Position numbers and translations under genes: made by a program
Notes under the pieces: model-generated
Told to the model about the DNA's origin: nothing
Database searches by the model: none
Seen by the model: the letters and a program-made list of their open reading frames with translations, nothing else
NCBI GenBank assembly: GCA_029962745.1
Contig: CM057167.1
Location: 17,913,184-17,977,183 of the forward strand
Reading direction: 5' to 3'
Length of the DNA: 64,000 nt
Source: Echinometra lucunter
Lineage: Eukaryota > Echinodermata > Echinoidea > Camarodonta > Echinometridae
Shown: positions 25,849 to 36,757 of the stretch, piece by piece
Position numbering within the stretch: position 1 is the first letter of the stretch
Layout: each line of letters opens with the position of its first letter

Positions 25849-26097
25849 CTTTAGAGATTATGGAGAAAATATGAAATTTTGTGTACAAAACATATTAGCT
25901 GTCATCCTAAACCTACCATTTAAAAGCAACGGTGCCAAATTGAGGATTGCCATTGAAAGTAAATTGAGACTTTTCAAACTTTCATAATTTTTTCATTTCA
26001 TAACCGATTTCGATGGAACTTTTGAAAAATTGCTTCGCTCTATCCTCTCTTTTCATTAAATTGGATGTCTCCTGGGCAGGGTATCATTCTCCTTTAA
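25849..26097 (-). repeat. Dispersed ~250-bp repeat (family 6)
   Basis: Complement matches 34221-34464: AAAGGAGAATG..., AGAGAGGATAGAG, GAAGCAATTT, AAAAGTTCCATC, AATTATGAAAG, TTTGTACACAAAATTT. Ends near TTTAA suggest a TTAA-type MITE. Confidence 0.7.
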
Positions 26098-26339
26098 GTT
26101 ATAACGAGACTAAATGTATTTCATATACATTTTACACTTTTATATGTCTATATCTTCCCCATCCCTTCACCATCTCCTATCATCATCATCCTCTTTCCCA
26201 TATTCCTCTACTCTCAAACTCCCTCTTCCTCTCTTCCCTTCTTTCTCCCCCTTTCTTTCCCCATTCCAGCTCTCTCCCTTCCTTTAATTTCCATTTCCCT
26301 CTCCATCCCTATCTCCTTCACCTTTCCTTCTTTCTCTCC

Positions 26340-26342
26340 CCC

Positions 26343-26383
<41 letters not shown>

Positions 26384-26510
26384 ATCTGTTCTTCCCAACT
26401 GATCTACATGTATCCCCAATTTTAAACATTTATCAGCATATAAATGCTTAAACTGCAGCATGTACCCCTTTCCTTCTCTCTCTCTCTCTCCCTCCTTCTC
26501 TCCCTCCATC
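26340..26510 (+). repeat. (CT)n microsatellites
   Basis: CTCTCT runs at 26345-26380 and 26474-26492 in the TRIM-NHL intron. Confidence 0.9.
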
Positions 26511-27747
26511 TCCTTCTCTCTTCTTTACCCATTCTACTTCTTTCTCCTACCTCTTTCTTAGAGTCTCTGTTTAAAATATAAAGAAATATAATCTTTCAAA
26601 ATGTCAATGCTGAATACATAATCCAATGCAACATGAACTGTACTTGTGGCACATTAGCTTCACATTCATGATCAACATGATCAAGACCCATGTACTGTGT
26701 GGTAGAATTATGTACAATTTGCACATGCCTAATAAAAGTGTTCAGATACAGTACATGGAGGTAGCGCAGGCCTATGCAATGCAAAAGCGCACGTATACTA
26801 CCACCCTAACCCTGCAAATTTGGACTGCAAACATGAGGGGGAAAAGCAGTCATTGGCTAATTGTGCATACATGTACAGGTAGCTCTTTAACGGCAATTCT
26901 TGCATTTTGAAGTCTCAAGACTACATTCTCTGCTTTAGTATTAAAGATAAAGGAAATTAATTATCCAACCAACTTTTCACACCTTGAGCAGGAAGTCTGG
27001 CCATTGACTTCAGAATGTTGAACTTCAAAATTCATACAGTACATGTTTGGCTTCAGTAAAGCCTTTCCTTTCTTCCTGAAACGAATTCATGCCAAATTTT
27101 GTTCTACACTGACACTGACTCTCCAGCCTATACTGGGCAGACGAAAATAGATCTATAATGATAAATTCTAAACTTAGTAACATAAAAAAGTTGAAAAAGT
27201 TTGTGTATGTAATTCAATTCAATTCATGTCAGTAGCAATAAAACCTAGCTGTCTTTCTGAGGAGCCAAACAAATAATCAAATGTAACCTCCAGCTCAAAG
27301 GTCAGAAGGTCAAGAAACAAGCATGTCAACAATGTCAGGTCGCTATGCAACCAAGGGTGGGAGAGCATCAGTTTCGCTTTTCTGCTCTGCTGGATATCTG
27401 AAGGGGAGAGGGAATTCCATGTTTTAAAAAAAAGAGCAAAATCTGAACTTTTTGAAACTTAGAAACTGAAAGGAACACTGTAGGAGGCATCTTAACAATT
27501 GACTTAATTCCCTTCCTCTCCCCCCCCCCTTGTATTTCTAAGATATTGTAATTGCAGTTTAACATGTCATTCAACAAATATTTATACTAATGAGGAAAGT
27601 CATGTTCAAAGGTTCATGGGTATGTTGTGAAAATAAGTTATTCTACACCTCAGAGCTAATATAACATTTTTCGGCAAATTCAACTTTTAAATAGCAATCA
27701 ATCTTAGACTAATGATCTTATTCTCTTTGTTTCTCATGTATTTGCAG

Positions 27748-29634
27748 GTCAAGGAGTTCTTTCGCAAGTGCAGAGAAATGCTTGACAGTAGAGAGCAGGC
27801 TCTTTTGCAACAGATCTCAGAAGAGAGAAAAGTCATACAGCCCCCTCTACTGGCAAAGAAGAGAAAGTCTGCAAAGAACCATGCCCATCAGCTCAAGCTG
27901 AATCCGTTGGGGTCGATTGAGGAAGGGAGTGGAAGCGATGACAACGGGAGCAAACCTTGTAACAACAAGGAAGAGGAGAAACAAAATGGCTGCCACAACT
28001 GCAATGAATCAGAAATGCAGATGAATGCCAAAGACACCCTGAAAAGGAAACGAGGAAGAAAGCTGAGGACCGCCAGGCATGTAGACATGAAGGATGAGAA
28101 CGGGTACCACCCTCCCACAAACCTTCATAAGTTTCACTTGAGCAAAGCGGACAAGAAGGAAATGAAACAATTTGAGAATGCGGTTCAGAATCTGGGCCTG
28201 ATCTATGTTGGGAATGCGGATCCCTCGAAAACTATTGCTGTAGCAAGACCTGCCCTGGTGTGTGCAAAGTGTACTGCCAAAGTGAAAGCTATTGATAAGA
28301 GGGGTAAGGAATGCAAGCAGGGAGGGGACAGCTTTGCAGCTAACATGCAAACACCCGACGGAGGTTCAATTCCGTGTGAGATCTTTGACAATGACAATGG
28401 GACCTACACCATCGCCTTCAGGCCAAAGGTTGCTGGGACACACCAACTAAACATCAGTGTGTCAGGTCAGCCAATAAAAAGCAGCCCTCTCCAGGTCAAA
28501 GTTCAACCTGTCCGATTACAAGCCAAGAGTTCCTTTGTTGGTGGCCCTTGCATGTTTGGGTTGGACATCCCAAATAGATACAGGGTTCCATTTGGTGACA
28601 AACGCGATGAGAGTGAGTTGGAGAGAGCCCGGCTAACTCCGGATATGTTGAACATTGTTGTACGGGATCAAGAAGGAATATTAATGGACTCTTCGGTGGT
28701 AGGGTGTGTGTGCAATGACAAAGAAATCTCGACGTACAATGTACGCTTCTTGCCAGTATCTCCAGGTGATTATGACATCAATGTGACTTTAAAATCTTCT
28801 GGCAATGTCATTGCTCAGCAGGTCATACCCGTTCATGCAAGGGAACAGATAGGCCGCAGCGGAAGTGGTCTCGGTGAACTGCTCAACCCGACGGACCTCA
28901 CCATAACCCCACATGGGGACATCTTTGTGGCAGACACTGTTGAGAACTCTCGTATCCAACGATTTTCCTCAGACGGCAGATACCTCGGTCAATTTCCAGT
29001 GAACTTCCAGGAGCCTGCCTTGATCGGCTCCGACTCTTCTCACATCGGAGCAGTGTTCCTCAGCTCCAAGCAGGTCGTTGTCTACACCTACGAGGGCTAC
29101 CCTGTACATCAGTTTGGACATGACCAGCTGACACACCCTCACGGAATCGCTCTCAACTCCCAGGGAAACATCTACGTCATTGACCTCGCCCTACAATGTC
29201 TTCTTATCTTCACCAAGGTTGGCAAGCTCCTCACCCGTCTTGGACAGGAAGGATCCCGCCCCGGGGAATTCAATCATCCCCATTTCATCGCCATTGGATC
29301 TGACGACCACATTTTCGTGAGTGAGGCTCGTAACTTCCGCATCCAGGAACTCAGTAGCATTGGATCCTACGTCAAGGAGCTCCGTTCAAAGGACAAAATG
29401 GCAGAACCGGGTTCTATCGCCATAACAACTGGAGGGCATCTTCTGGTCCATGATGAGAAAAGCCAGAAGATACAGATTGTTAACCTAGATGAGAACAGGT
29501 TTGCAGGGAGCCTACCCCTAGAGCTCATCCAACCAAACACTGGACGTATTGACGTTACACATGATGGCTACATCATCATTCTGGACATGTTCCACCATTG
29601 CTTATGGCGATATCGTATACCTTATGAATCTTAG
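27748..29634 (+). CDS. TRIM-NHL type protein, main exon (filamin repeat + NHL propeller)
   Basis: 628 codons, phase 0, after acceptor CATGTATTTGCAG; with the exon at 22701 the protein is 682 residues. In spliced numbering: coiled coil about 45-85; basic, probably nuclear-localising stretch LKRKRGRKLR near 152-161; filamin/ABP280-type Ig repeat about 205-308 (typical GTYTIAFRPKVAGTHQLNI and GQPIKSSPLQVKV); a second, more divergent Ig-like stretch about 312-420; NHL repeats 421-682 (LLNPTDLTITPHGDIFVAD, LTHPHGIALNSQGNIYVID, FNHPHFIAIGSDDHIFVSE), consistent with a six-bladed propeller. The order filamin then NHL is that of TRIM2/TRIM3/TRIM71. Those proteins are RING E3 ligases or RNA-binding repressors, and NHL domains bind RNA or protein. 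Without a visible RING, ligase activity cannot be claimed; Brat-like RING-less relatives exist. Stop TAG at 29632. Codon use is clearly coding, unlike the surrounding AT-rich DNA. Confidence 0.93.
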   Translation, partial: VKEFFRKCREMLDSREQALLQQISEERKVIQPPLLAKKRKSAKNHAHQLKLNPLGSIEEGSGSDDNGSKPCNNKEEEKQNGCHNCNESEMQMNAKDTLKRKRGRKLRTARHVDMKDENGYHPPTNLHKFHLSKADKKEMKQFENAVQNLGLIYVGNADPSKTIAVARPALVCAKCTAKVKAIDKRGKECKQGGDSFAANMQTPDGGSIPCEIFDNDNGTYTIAFRPKVAGTHQLNISVSGQPIKSSPLQVKVQPVRLQAKSSFVGGPCMFGLDIPNRYRVPFGDKRDESELERARLTPDMLNIVVRDQEGILMDSSVVGCVCNDKEISTYNVRFLPVSPGDYDINVTLKSSGNVIAQQVIPVHAREQIGRSGSGLGELLNPTDLTITPHGDIFVADTVENSRIQRFSSDGRYLGQFPVNFQEPALIGSDSSHIGAVFLSSKQVVVYTYEGYPVHQFGHDQLTHPHGIALNSQGNIYVIDLALQCLLIFTKVGKLLTRLGQEGSRPGEFNHPHFIAIGSDDHIFVSEARNFRIQELSSIGSYVKELRSKDKMAEPGSIAITTGGHLLVHDEKSQKIQIVNLDENRFAGSLPLELIQPNTGRIDVTHDGYIIILDMFHHCLWRYRIPYES

Positions 29635-29642
29635 GCAAAATG

Positions 29643-30204
29643 AGGGCTGAGTCAAGACATTTAACCAACGTTTTTAAACGACCGCCGGAGGAAAACCATT
29701 TTCCATTTTGCAAAACAGTTAACCGTAAAAAAAACCAACAAAAACAAAACAGAGAGAAGAACCTTCCACACAACTGCCAAAATATTCCTAAAAAATAATT
29801 CATATCTCACACCTTTGGAATGGCCTGCCAATGTCCATACTTTCTTAAAAGTGGTTTAATTTGGTTGTTAACTAAAAATAAAAAGAGAAATTACCAGTTC
29901 CTTTTTGGCTCAGAAAGATCGAGTTTCGAATGATAATGTGTGATATTTAGCATATCAACACACAAAAGCACATATGTGGAAATGTAATGGAACAGTTTAA
30001 TACATTCCCACATATGTCCTTTTTTCTTTTCATGGGTGTGAGATATGAATTTTACCGATTTTTAGCAGTTGTGTGGAAGGATTTTTTTGTCTATTATTTT
30101 TTCATCTAACACTAATCTAGATCTATTTTTAAACGGTTAAACAAAATCGCCCGTTCTTTAAAAACGGTTAAACGTTTAGCAAAAACACCTTAATGACTCA
30201 GCCC
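29643..30204. mobile_element. Foldback element with 11-bp target duplication, at the TRIM-NHL stop codon
   Basis: Ends are AGGGCTGAGTCA and TGACTCAGCCC. Subterminal arms are also inverted: CCTTCCACACAACTGC near 29763 matches GCAGTTGTGTGGAAGG near 30066, so the whole 562 bp can fold on itself. The 11-bp sequence TAGGCAAAATG occurs on both sides (29632-29642 and 30205-30215). A 9-11 bp duplication is typical of Mutator-like elements, so a MULE-derived MITE is the best class (inference). No ORF. The left duplication copy carries the TAG stop of the TRIM-NHL gene, so the coding sequence was preserved. Confidence 0.8.
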
Positions 30205-30893
30205 TAGGCAAAATGTAATCATATTTTGGGCAAAAAAAACCAAACTTGTGTATACTACACAGACTGACAAAGAATTTGAGAGATATATATTCAGTTTTTT
30301 GTGCCTAACAAAATTTTCTGCAGTATTGTAAGAATATGAATCATTCTATGGAGTAATGAGTTATTTCCCAGTCTGCTGTGTTAGTACTATGCTTGATGTA
30401 GACCATGCAAATGAACATACATGTACAATGCTTTATTTTCAAGCTCAAATGTGCCTCTGCAAATCATTTAGTAAAATACCAGTATTACTAGCATCAAAAA
30501 AAAAAAAAAAATCCTGATGCAAATGTCTAATCCTTAGGTCATCTTCTCCCATTATTTTTGCTGTCTTTTTTTTTTTTTTTTTTTTTTTTGGGGGGGGGGT
30601 GTGGATTTAAGTAAGAATAAATGTCAAGTGCAAGTCATCTTACAGAAACAAAACAGATAAAGATGTAATAAATACAAATGACACAACTGAATAAAAAATA
30701 GAAAAATCCTATTCATTTCAATAGTGTGTCTTTTCCAAAGATTGCTATTTCATTGTATAATTTTTTCAATTTTGATTTTAAAAATTTACCAGTATTATTT
30801 TTCACCACCATAACTGCCATTCTAAAGTAATGTGGATCTTTCGGGTGCAACTTAGTAGTGGTAGTGTAGAAAGCAGCTTGCAGTTCTGAGTTA
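30205..30893 (+). other. Probable 3' UTR and downstream spacer of the TRIM-NHL gene
   Basis: Begins with the right copy of the target duplication, so it is the ancestral sequence after the stop codon. AT-rich, with poly-A (30495-30510), T-then-G runs (30565-30599) and an AATAAA at about 30616 that could serve as a polyadenylation signal. No coding signal on either strand. Confidence 0.4.
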
Positions 30894-31252
30894 CTGTCTG
30901 ACCTCGCTTATCCGGCCGCGTCAGGACCGGCACCCATCCACATAAGTGAAATGGCCGGATATGAGAGTAATGTAGTGTGACAACTGTTCTATGAAAACTT
31001 ATAGGGTAGAGCGGTCTATTTGCTGTAAAATACCTATTTCCTTGGTGTTGTGGATGATTGTAAATGATCAATAATATCTTTGTACGAGATGAAAATGAAA
31101 TAAAATAAAACGGAAAATTGCCCATGATGTTTCCATCTACCAGGCTTTTAGGGGAATGGGATGAAGAATAAAAGAGGGAAGCTGGAAGGGAGACATGGCT
31201 ATTTAATAGAAGAGTCCAGATAAGTGAAGGCTGAATAAGCGAGGTCGGACTG
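30894..31252. mobile_element. pogo/Tigger-like MITE
   Basis: TA-CTGTCTGACCTCGCTTAT... and ATAAGCGAGGTCGGACTG-TA; the right end read inward starts CAGTCCGACCTCGCTTAT, a pogo/Tigger-type terminus. 359 bp, no ORF of note. Confidence 0.7.
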
Positions 31253-32145
31253 TACATGTACTTGGATAATATTCCATATCGCAAATATGAGATTCAACAG
31301 TAGAGGGCGACATTTCCTGTATACCACACAGGTCAGCACATGCACAGATACAAATCCAGTACACTGTACCGACAATTTGACAAGATTTCTTCCAACTTCC
31401 ATAAAAAATGTACAGCCAGATTAACAAATCCCTCATTTGACGAAAATATTGGTCAGGTTTCATAAACACTCTTGATGATTTTATTAGATCCATGCAGGTT
31501 TAATGGGACTCTTTAAGACTGACCTATTATGTTTGTATGGAAACAGGAAGTGCACGTGTCTAAATCTCGTATTTGTGACATGGAGAACTGAAAGTAACTC
31601 AATGCCATCTATATATAGAGGTCACAATTAAAGTGGTACTTTGAATTCATTTCTTCTACATGCCAGAAAAAAAAACAACTACCAAACAATGTGCACAAAA
31701 AAGAAAAGAAAGTATACTGGTAACTTTTTAACGCTATGAATGACTTTTTAAAGCATGTTTTACATATTCATAAGTTATTATTATTATTATTTTGTTTATG
31801 CCTCCTTCAAAAGGAACAGCATAATATCCTTCTCAAAACTTGATGAAATCTTAGCCTTTCTGCGTGTATCAAATGAGTTATTTCAATATTGCTGGAGTAT
31901 TGCTTGTTCTTAAATGTTGTTGGGATTTAACTGTGATCAAAACAAAATATATGTACCTGTGGTATTTGGATTTGGAATGGATTAAATTATAAGAATGTAA
32001 ATTAATTCTTTTTTTAAACTTGTCTTTTCTCCTGGTATTCAATTGTGAATGTGAATGAAAAGCATGGCTAGACACTAGAGTTTAACAGAAAGGAGTCAGA
32101 ATCAAAACTGAAGATTAATTTGCCACACCCAGGCAAACCATTATA

Positions 32146-32740
32146 CAGGGTGGCCCGAAAAGAACGGAACACCTGTGATCCTTAATTTCAGGGAGATGAA
32201 TAACATATCAAGGAGAGAATTATTGACCATATTCAAAGGAAACTTTATTTTCCAGTAAATTGACGCCAGGATCATCCATTTTGAATCATGCATTTAGATG
32301 TTAGGGCTCATTTCGTGAGACAATGTCATTTTCAAAATTTACTCTTTTAGCGACTGAATTCCCGTTACTTGAAAAAAAAATCCTTCACCCGACGGCATTC
32401 AATAGAAATGGCTCCTTGCCAGAATAAACGCGTGGTTGATTTTCCTTTCATTGAAAACGAGATTATTTGGGCAGTGAGCCGTTTCTATGGAATGCCGTCA
32501 GGTGGAAGGTTTTCCCTTCATCTCACATGATTTCATTCGCAAAAGTAGCAAATTTTGAAAGTGGCATTGCCTCATGGAATGAGCCCTAACATCTGAGCGC
32601 ATAACCCCAAATTAATGATTTTGGTGTCAATTTCAAGGAAAAGGAATTCTCTTTCGAACCAATAAACAACTACCACATTATGTCATTTATCTCGCTGAAA
32701 TTAAGGATTACAGGTGTTCCGTTTTTGGGGGGCCACCCCG
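32146..32740. mobile_element. Foldback TA-flanked MITE
   Basis: TA-CAGGGTGGCCC...GGCCACCCCG-TA, with GGAACACCTGT and CTTAATTTCAG continuing the inverted repeat. The interior is also inverted (TTAGGGCTCATT near 32303 and AATGAGCCCTAA near 32578), so most of the 595 bp is a palindrome. Confidence 0.8.
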
Positions 32741-33532
32741 TATAGACCAATTTCACAACGCAAGAGGGCAGCAGACTGTTCGACACAGTTCGACATACTG
32801 CGGTGGGCGCTCCAACTTTTATAGTACACAAGTCAATAGCGCGTTATGTGCATTCGTTCGATTTTTTGTCTATTTTGACCAGTATATGCAGATTTACTTT
32901 AATATTTGCAATGAGAAATTATCAGGGAAGATCAAGTCGCAGCTGTGCGGTGCTCAAATGCCACAAGAATTAGAGAAAGTTTAAAAATTGGAAGCTGACT
33001 GAGTGCGAAATTCACTCGCTTTTGACTCATGAAGCCTGTTTGTGTGAGCAGCCGTAGTCCCTACACAGGTTTCCATAAGCAATGTGAAGGAATTCTTCGC
33101 CAGTGGGTAAAAACATCAACAGAAAGGACTGTGAAGTCAAGAAACCTTATCATTATGTACTTTGGCGTAACATTTAATGAGTGAAAACATGACTTTGTAA
33201 ACAGGGTAGGATTTAGGGCTCTCCTTTACTACGGCTTCTATGCTGCAATCGAACTTTTACTGACAAAACTAAGTTGAAAACCATCGAAAGTACAAAAATA
33301 CATCATACCTTCATCCGTCAGATATGACCATTGTCTTACCTCATCTACCCATGTATCCATGCTTTATCTTATTGATCTAGAATAAAGTAAATGGAACAAT
33401 ATCGGGGCATATCTCATATCTTACATTCATTTTGTACACAGAGCCAATCGCGGTCAGCGCGCTTGCCCACCGCAGCAATGGCGTCGCCGATAGAGGGCCA
33501 AATACATAAACTGGAGGTGAAATTGGTCTATA
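32741..33532 (+). mobile_element. P-element-like TIR element with broken THAP domain
   Basis: TATAGACCAATTTCAC at the left and GTGAAATTGGTCTATA at the right. Inside, from ATG at 32911, one frame reads SCAVLKCHKN, stop, RKFKNWKLTECEIHSLL..., stop, SLHRFP: the Cys pair and HRFP of a THAP zinc finger, the DNA-binding domain of P-element transposases and THAP proteins. Several in-frame stops make it non-functional. Adjacent to the previous MITE. Confidence 0.65.
32911..33099 (+). pseudogene. THAP-domain fragment
   Basis: Frame with internal TAG and TAA codons; CxxxxC followed by a TECEIH segment and SLHRFP resembles THAP fingers of transposon origin. No downstream transposase region recognised. 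Confidence 0.55.
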
Positions 33533-33931
33533 GTACTTTTGTACTTACAACCTGATGAATTGAATCAAGCTGCTGAAGGGGCACTGGCATCACTGGTGTG
33601 TGTGTGGGGGGGGGGGGGGGTTGTGCTCTTACTTGGAAAATAAAATGTGAATTTACAAGGCCACTCATTAGGACATGTTGGCAGGGTCCCATAATTTTCC
33701 TTCCTCTCATTGTTACCCTGCTCCCTCCCCCCCCCCTCTGTTTCTGTTATTTCCTTCCTTTCTCATTTTTCTTCAACGTTCCATTAATGGGCACATGCCC
33801 CCATGCCCTCCCTCTCCTCACCCATGCAGCAACGCCACTGATCATAATCATCATCTTCATAAATTCATTTTAGATGACCAGCCTTGAAAACAAAGGAATC
33901 CATTAAAAAAACATGAATAGGTTCTACTTAC

Positions 33932-34018
33932 AGCTTGTCCTGACGAAGGGTCAATAAAATCGGCCCAGTAACCAGCCTCTTTGAGAATCCTGCAAATCTC
34001 CTTGGCACTCATCACAAA
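33932..34018 (-). CDS. MMADHC: MMADHC internal exon; last one found
   Basis: 29 codons, phase 0 at both ends, acceptor TTTTTTCACTTCAG, donor GTAAGT. Encodes [20 protein letters not shown] then FIDPSSGQA, matching the strongly conserved [18 protein letters not shown] block. The six exons give 230 residues. Human MMADHC is 296, so about 65 C-terminal residues (including the family's YTNNT, CCKV and WGTH blocks) should follow in one or two further exons. I could not find them between this donor and the TRIM-NHL gene, so the gene is incomplete as read here. Confidence 0.94.
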
Positions 34019-34220
34019 CTGAAGTGAAAAAAGGGGGACATAAAAGAAAGATACGAGCATAGAGTTGAAACTTGTTATAAAAAACTCCTATGTAACAAGA
34101 TTACTAATATAACAAGGTAATTTTGCTGGTCACAGATTTCTATGTTCTTTATCTTTTACACTGATATAAGGAGATTCCCAGGGGTGTTTCACAAAGTTGT
34201 GCGCAAAGTTACGCATGAAT

Positions 34221-34464
34221 TTAAAGGAGAAGGAAACCCTGGGGAAAAAATCAATTCTGATGTAAAGAGAGGATAGAGAGAAGCAATTTCAAAAAGTTCC
34301 ATCAAAAACAGCTACGAAATGAGAAAATTATGAAAGCTTGAAAAGTCTCAGTTTTTTCATGGTGATCCTCAAATTGACAATGTTGCTTCAAAATGGCAGG
34401 TTCAGGACAACTCTCAATATGTTTTGTACACAAAATTTTATATTTTCTCCATTATCTCTAAAGA
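34221..34464 (+). repeat. Dispersed ~250-bp repeat (family 6), in a MMADHC intron
   Basis: TTAAAGGAGAAGGAAACCC to CATTATCTCTAAAG; matches the copy at 25849-26097 in opposite orientation. A partial CAGGGGTGTTTCACAAAGTT terminus of another family lies just before it (34180). Confidence 0.7.
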
Positions 34465-34670
34465 CGCTGCTTGCCAGGGAAAAGTTACACGAGGACTAAG
34501 GGCGATTCCCCCCCAAAATGTCAAAAATAGCCCTCGTAAGTTGCAAAAGAGTCCCCGTAAATTGCTATTAGGTTCAATACAAAATGTAAATTGGAGTGAA
34601 CAGAAGTAGGAAAAATAGCCCCAGTACAGAAAATAATATTGTTTTCCCTGCTGCTTGCATCTTTGTGAAC

Positions 34671-35165
34671 TTAAAGGGATTGGCTAACTTTGTGAGTAGC
34701 TGATTTTAAAAATTCTCAAACTAAGATGAAACATGTGTATGAGTACTTGTATTTGTACTCAAAAACCCTGAAACCAACCATAATTTAGGATGAAAAAGTG
34801 TAAGTTAGACGCAAACTGCGATTTTATTATCCTTCGTCTCACGAGACAATCACTGAGAGGACCACTTTGCTTGAATTCGAAAATGCCGTTATGTGCCTCC
34901 CGCCGCGTGATACGCCAATACACACAGTACAGTAAGGTGAGTCATACGTGCATGCGCACTCCTTATGTCTATTCTTTGCAACCGACCATCGTATATTTTT
35001 TAAACATTGGTTCACATTTTTTATATTTAAAAATACTTCCTGTAGATATTATACTTTGAAACTTTCAGACTGGTATTTTTACACTATAACCCTTATGTTT
35101 ATCCCATTTTCAAGTAACAAAACAAGATTTTTTAAAATCATAACAATGCTAACCAATGTCTTTAA
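34671..35165 (+). mobile_element. TTAA-flanked MITE (family 2), in a MMADHC intron
   Basis: TTAAAGGGATTGGCTAAC to GTCTTTAA; same order of motifs as 4237-4709, including CCGCGTGATACGCCAATACA near 34902. It ends about 125 bp below the exon at 35290. Confidence 0.8.
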
Positions 35166-35289
35166 CATATATTGTGTCAGGAATTCAACCGGAGCAGGAA
35201 ATCATCCAAAGAGCATCTGTGAAATAAGTATGTGCCATGAAATCCCACCAATCCCCAAGACACAACCAGAGGACCCTCAATGTACTCAC

Positions 35290-35429
35290 ATTTTCTAGAA
35301 GTTCATCTCTCTCTTCCTCTACGTCCGATGACCACGTCGACATGTCATGTTGTGTTCTCTGACACATGGTGACCACGGTCAAACTGGAGTCTGCTTCAAC
35401 GCCACTGCTTGGAAACAGCTCACTGAACC
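35290..35429 (-). CDS. MMADHC: MMADHC internal exon, core domain
   Basis: 140 bp, acceptor TTGACTGCAG, donor AAT|GTGAGT. Encodes FSELFPSSGVEADSSLTVVT, then MCQRTQHDMSTWSSDVEEER and DELLEN. It matches the family segment FESLFP...[22 protein letters not shown]. This is part of the C-terminal fold related to the nitroreductase-like domain of MMACHC, used for the MMACHC interaction. Phase and reading frame connect exactly to both neighbouring exons. A 7.8-kb intron full of repeats lies before it. Confidence 0.94.
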
Positions 35430-36401
35430 CTGCAGTCAAACAAAAGAAGAAGAATAAGATAAAGGAAGATTTTAGACATACAATGTACAATCAATTCAAA
35501 TGGGAATGTCTACTCATTTAAAAGGTGAATCAATCTAATAATGGCTTACAAAGTACAACTTTGTTACAAAGAAAACTTTATACATGTAACATACCCTCTC
35601 TAAAAACAGTACATGTTCTTCTGCCAATCCTAGGTCTTCGTATTCTCTCAGGGTTTTTTTTTTTTGTTTTATTGTTATAGTTGTTTGTTTGGTTTTGTTT
35701 TTGTTTGTTTTTAATTTGTTAATCTATCTTTTTATTTGTTTGTTAATTTAATTGCTTTTATCGTGATTAGAATATATTTCAATAAAGAAGGTACTGTCAC
35801 TGATCTTAAGTTCCTAAAACAAGGTTGTTACAGCAGTATTTACTATATACAACAAAGATTTTTTTCAAACTGCATACACGAAAGAACACAAGAGAACTGT
35901 TCAGGATTATAAACAGTATGAAAATTGGCAATGCTAAGGTGCTGGACTGTAGAAAGGCACAGCATTCTCAATATTGGACCCTAATTAAATGAACCCCAAA
36001 AATACCTCTGACCTGAATTCATAAAAGAGGTTTCAATCCAAAGTTACTATGACATAAAACCAGAATTCAAACCTCCACCATGGATTTTACGAAGCATTTG
36101 CATATACATCCTTGAATAATGCATTCCCTGATTCCCACAAATTTAGCCTCAGAATATCGCACAATCATGAATATTCATGTTGCATTTGTCTTGAGGGCCA
36201 GGCTGACTATGCTGAGGTATGAAAAAAAAAGTCCGGCCGGGCTGATTGTGCCGTACTGTGATACAAACTACAAATAAAAAGAGGCATCCAAAATGTATCC
36301 CCCATCCAAATGGCCAGATATCTCTTTACTATGCTTGCACTTTGCTTATGCTGTGACTGCATTCTCCAGCTGAACGATTTTTGTTCAAAGAGGTGCACCA
36401 A

Positions 36402-36655
36402 AATAATAATAATATATATAGCACACGTATCCACAAACAAGGTGCTCAAGGCGCTCCCTATACTACCCCGGCTAAGCTAGACTACCAATTTCAGTGCTCA
36501 CAGCTTTCAAGGAATTCCTTTTTGCCAGTACCAATTTACACCTGGGTCGAGTGTGGCAAATGTAGATTAGTGTCTTGCCAAAGGACATTAGTGCTGCGGC
36601 AACGATTCAAACCCTGTTCCTTGTGGTTCAAAGCCTGGACCACAACACCTCGACC
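36402..36655 (-). mobile_element. tRNA-derived SINE, complete copy
   Basis: Minus strand: tRNA-like head with GGTTTGAATCG, then TTGGCAAGACACTAATCTAC, and a 3' tail of (TTATT)n at 36402-36415. In the MMADHC intron. The reading frame over it is not a gene. Confidence 0.65.
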
Positions 36656-36658
36656 TGA

Positions 36659-36757
36659 CTATAACTGGAATGATTACCAGTCTTTTATTGTTATAACTGG
36701 AATGATTAACAGTCTTTTATTGTTAAACTGGAATGATTACCAGTCTTTTATTGTTTA
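36659..36757 (+). repeat. Three tandem 33-bp units
   Basis: AACTGGAATGATTACCAGTC plus TTTTATTGTT three times in tandem, next to the SINE tRNA-like end. Confidence 0.85.

Larger units (their letters stand above)
22863..27747 (+). other. Intron of the TRIM-NHL gene
   Basis: Spans GTTAGT to TTTGCAG. It holds several mobile elements listed separately (22948-23096, 23135-23593, 23707-24024, 24121-24737, 25849-26097), T-rich tracts at 25000-25050, a C-run followed by CA repeats near 25429-25452, and CT-rich low-complexity DNA at 26150-26560. Open frames in the CT-rich part are artefacts of the repeat. I see no further exon in it. Confidence 0.6.

Noticed and set aside
36659..36757. Three regularly spaced 33-bp units, as in a CRISPR array
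   Set aside because: Units are contiguous with no variable spacers, and the DNA is eukaryotic; it is a plain tandem repeat.
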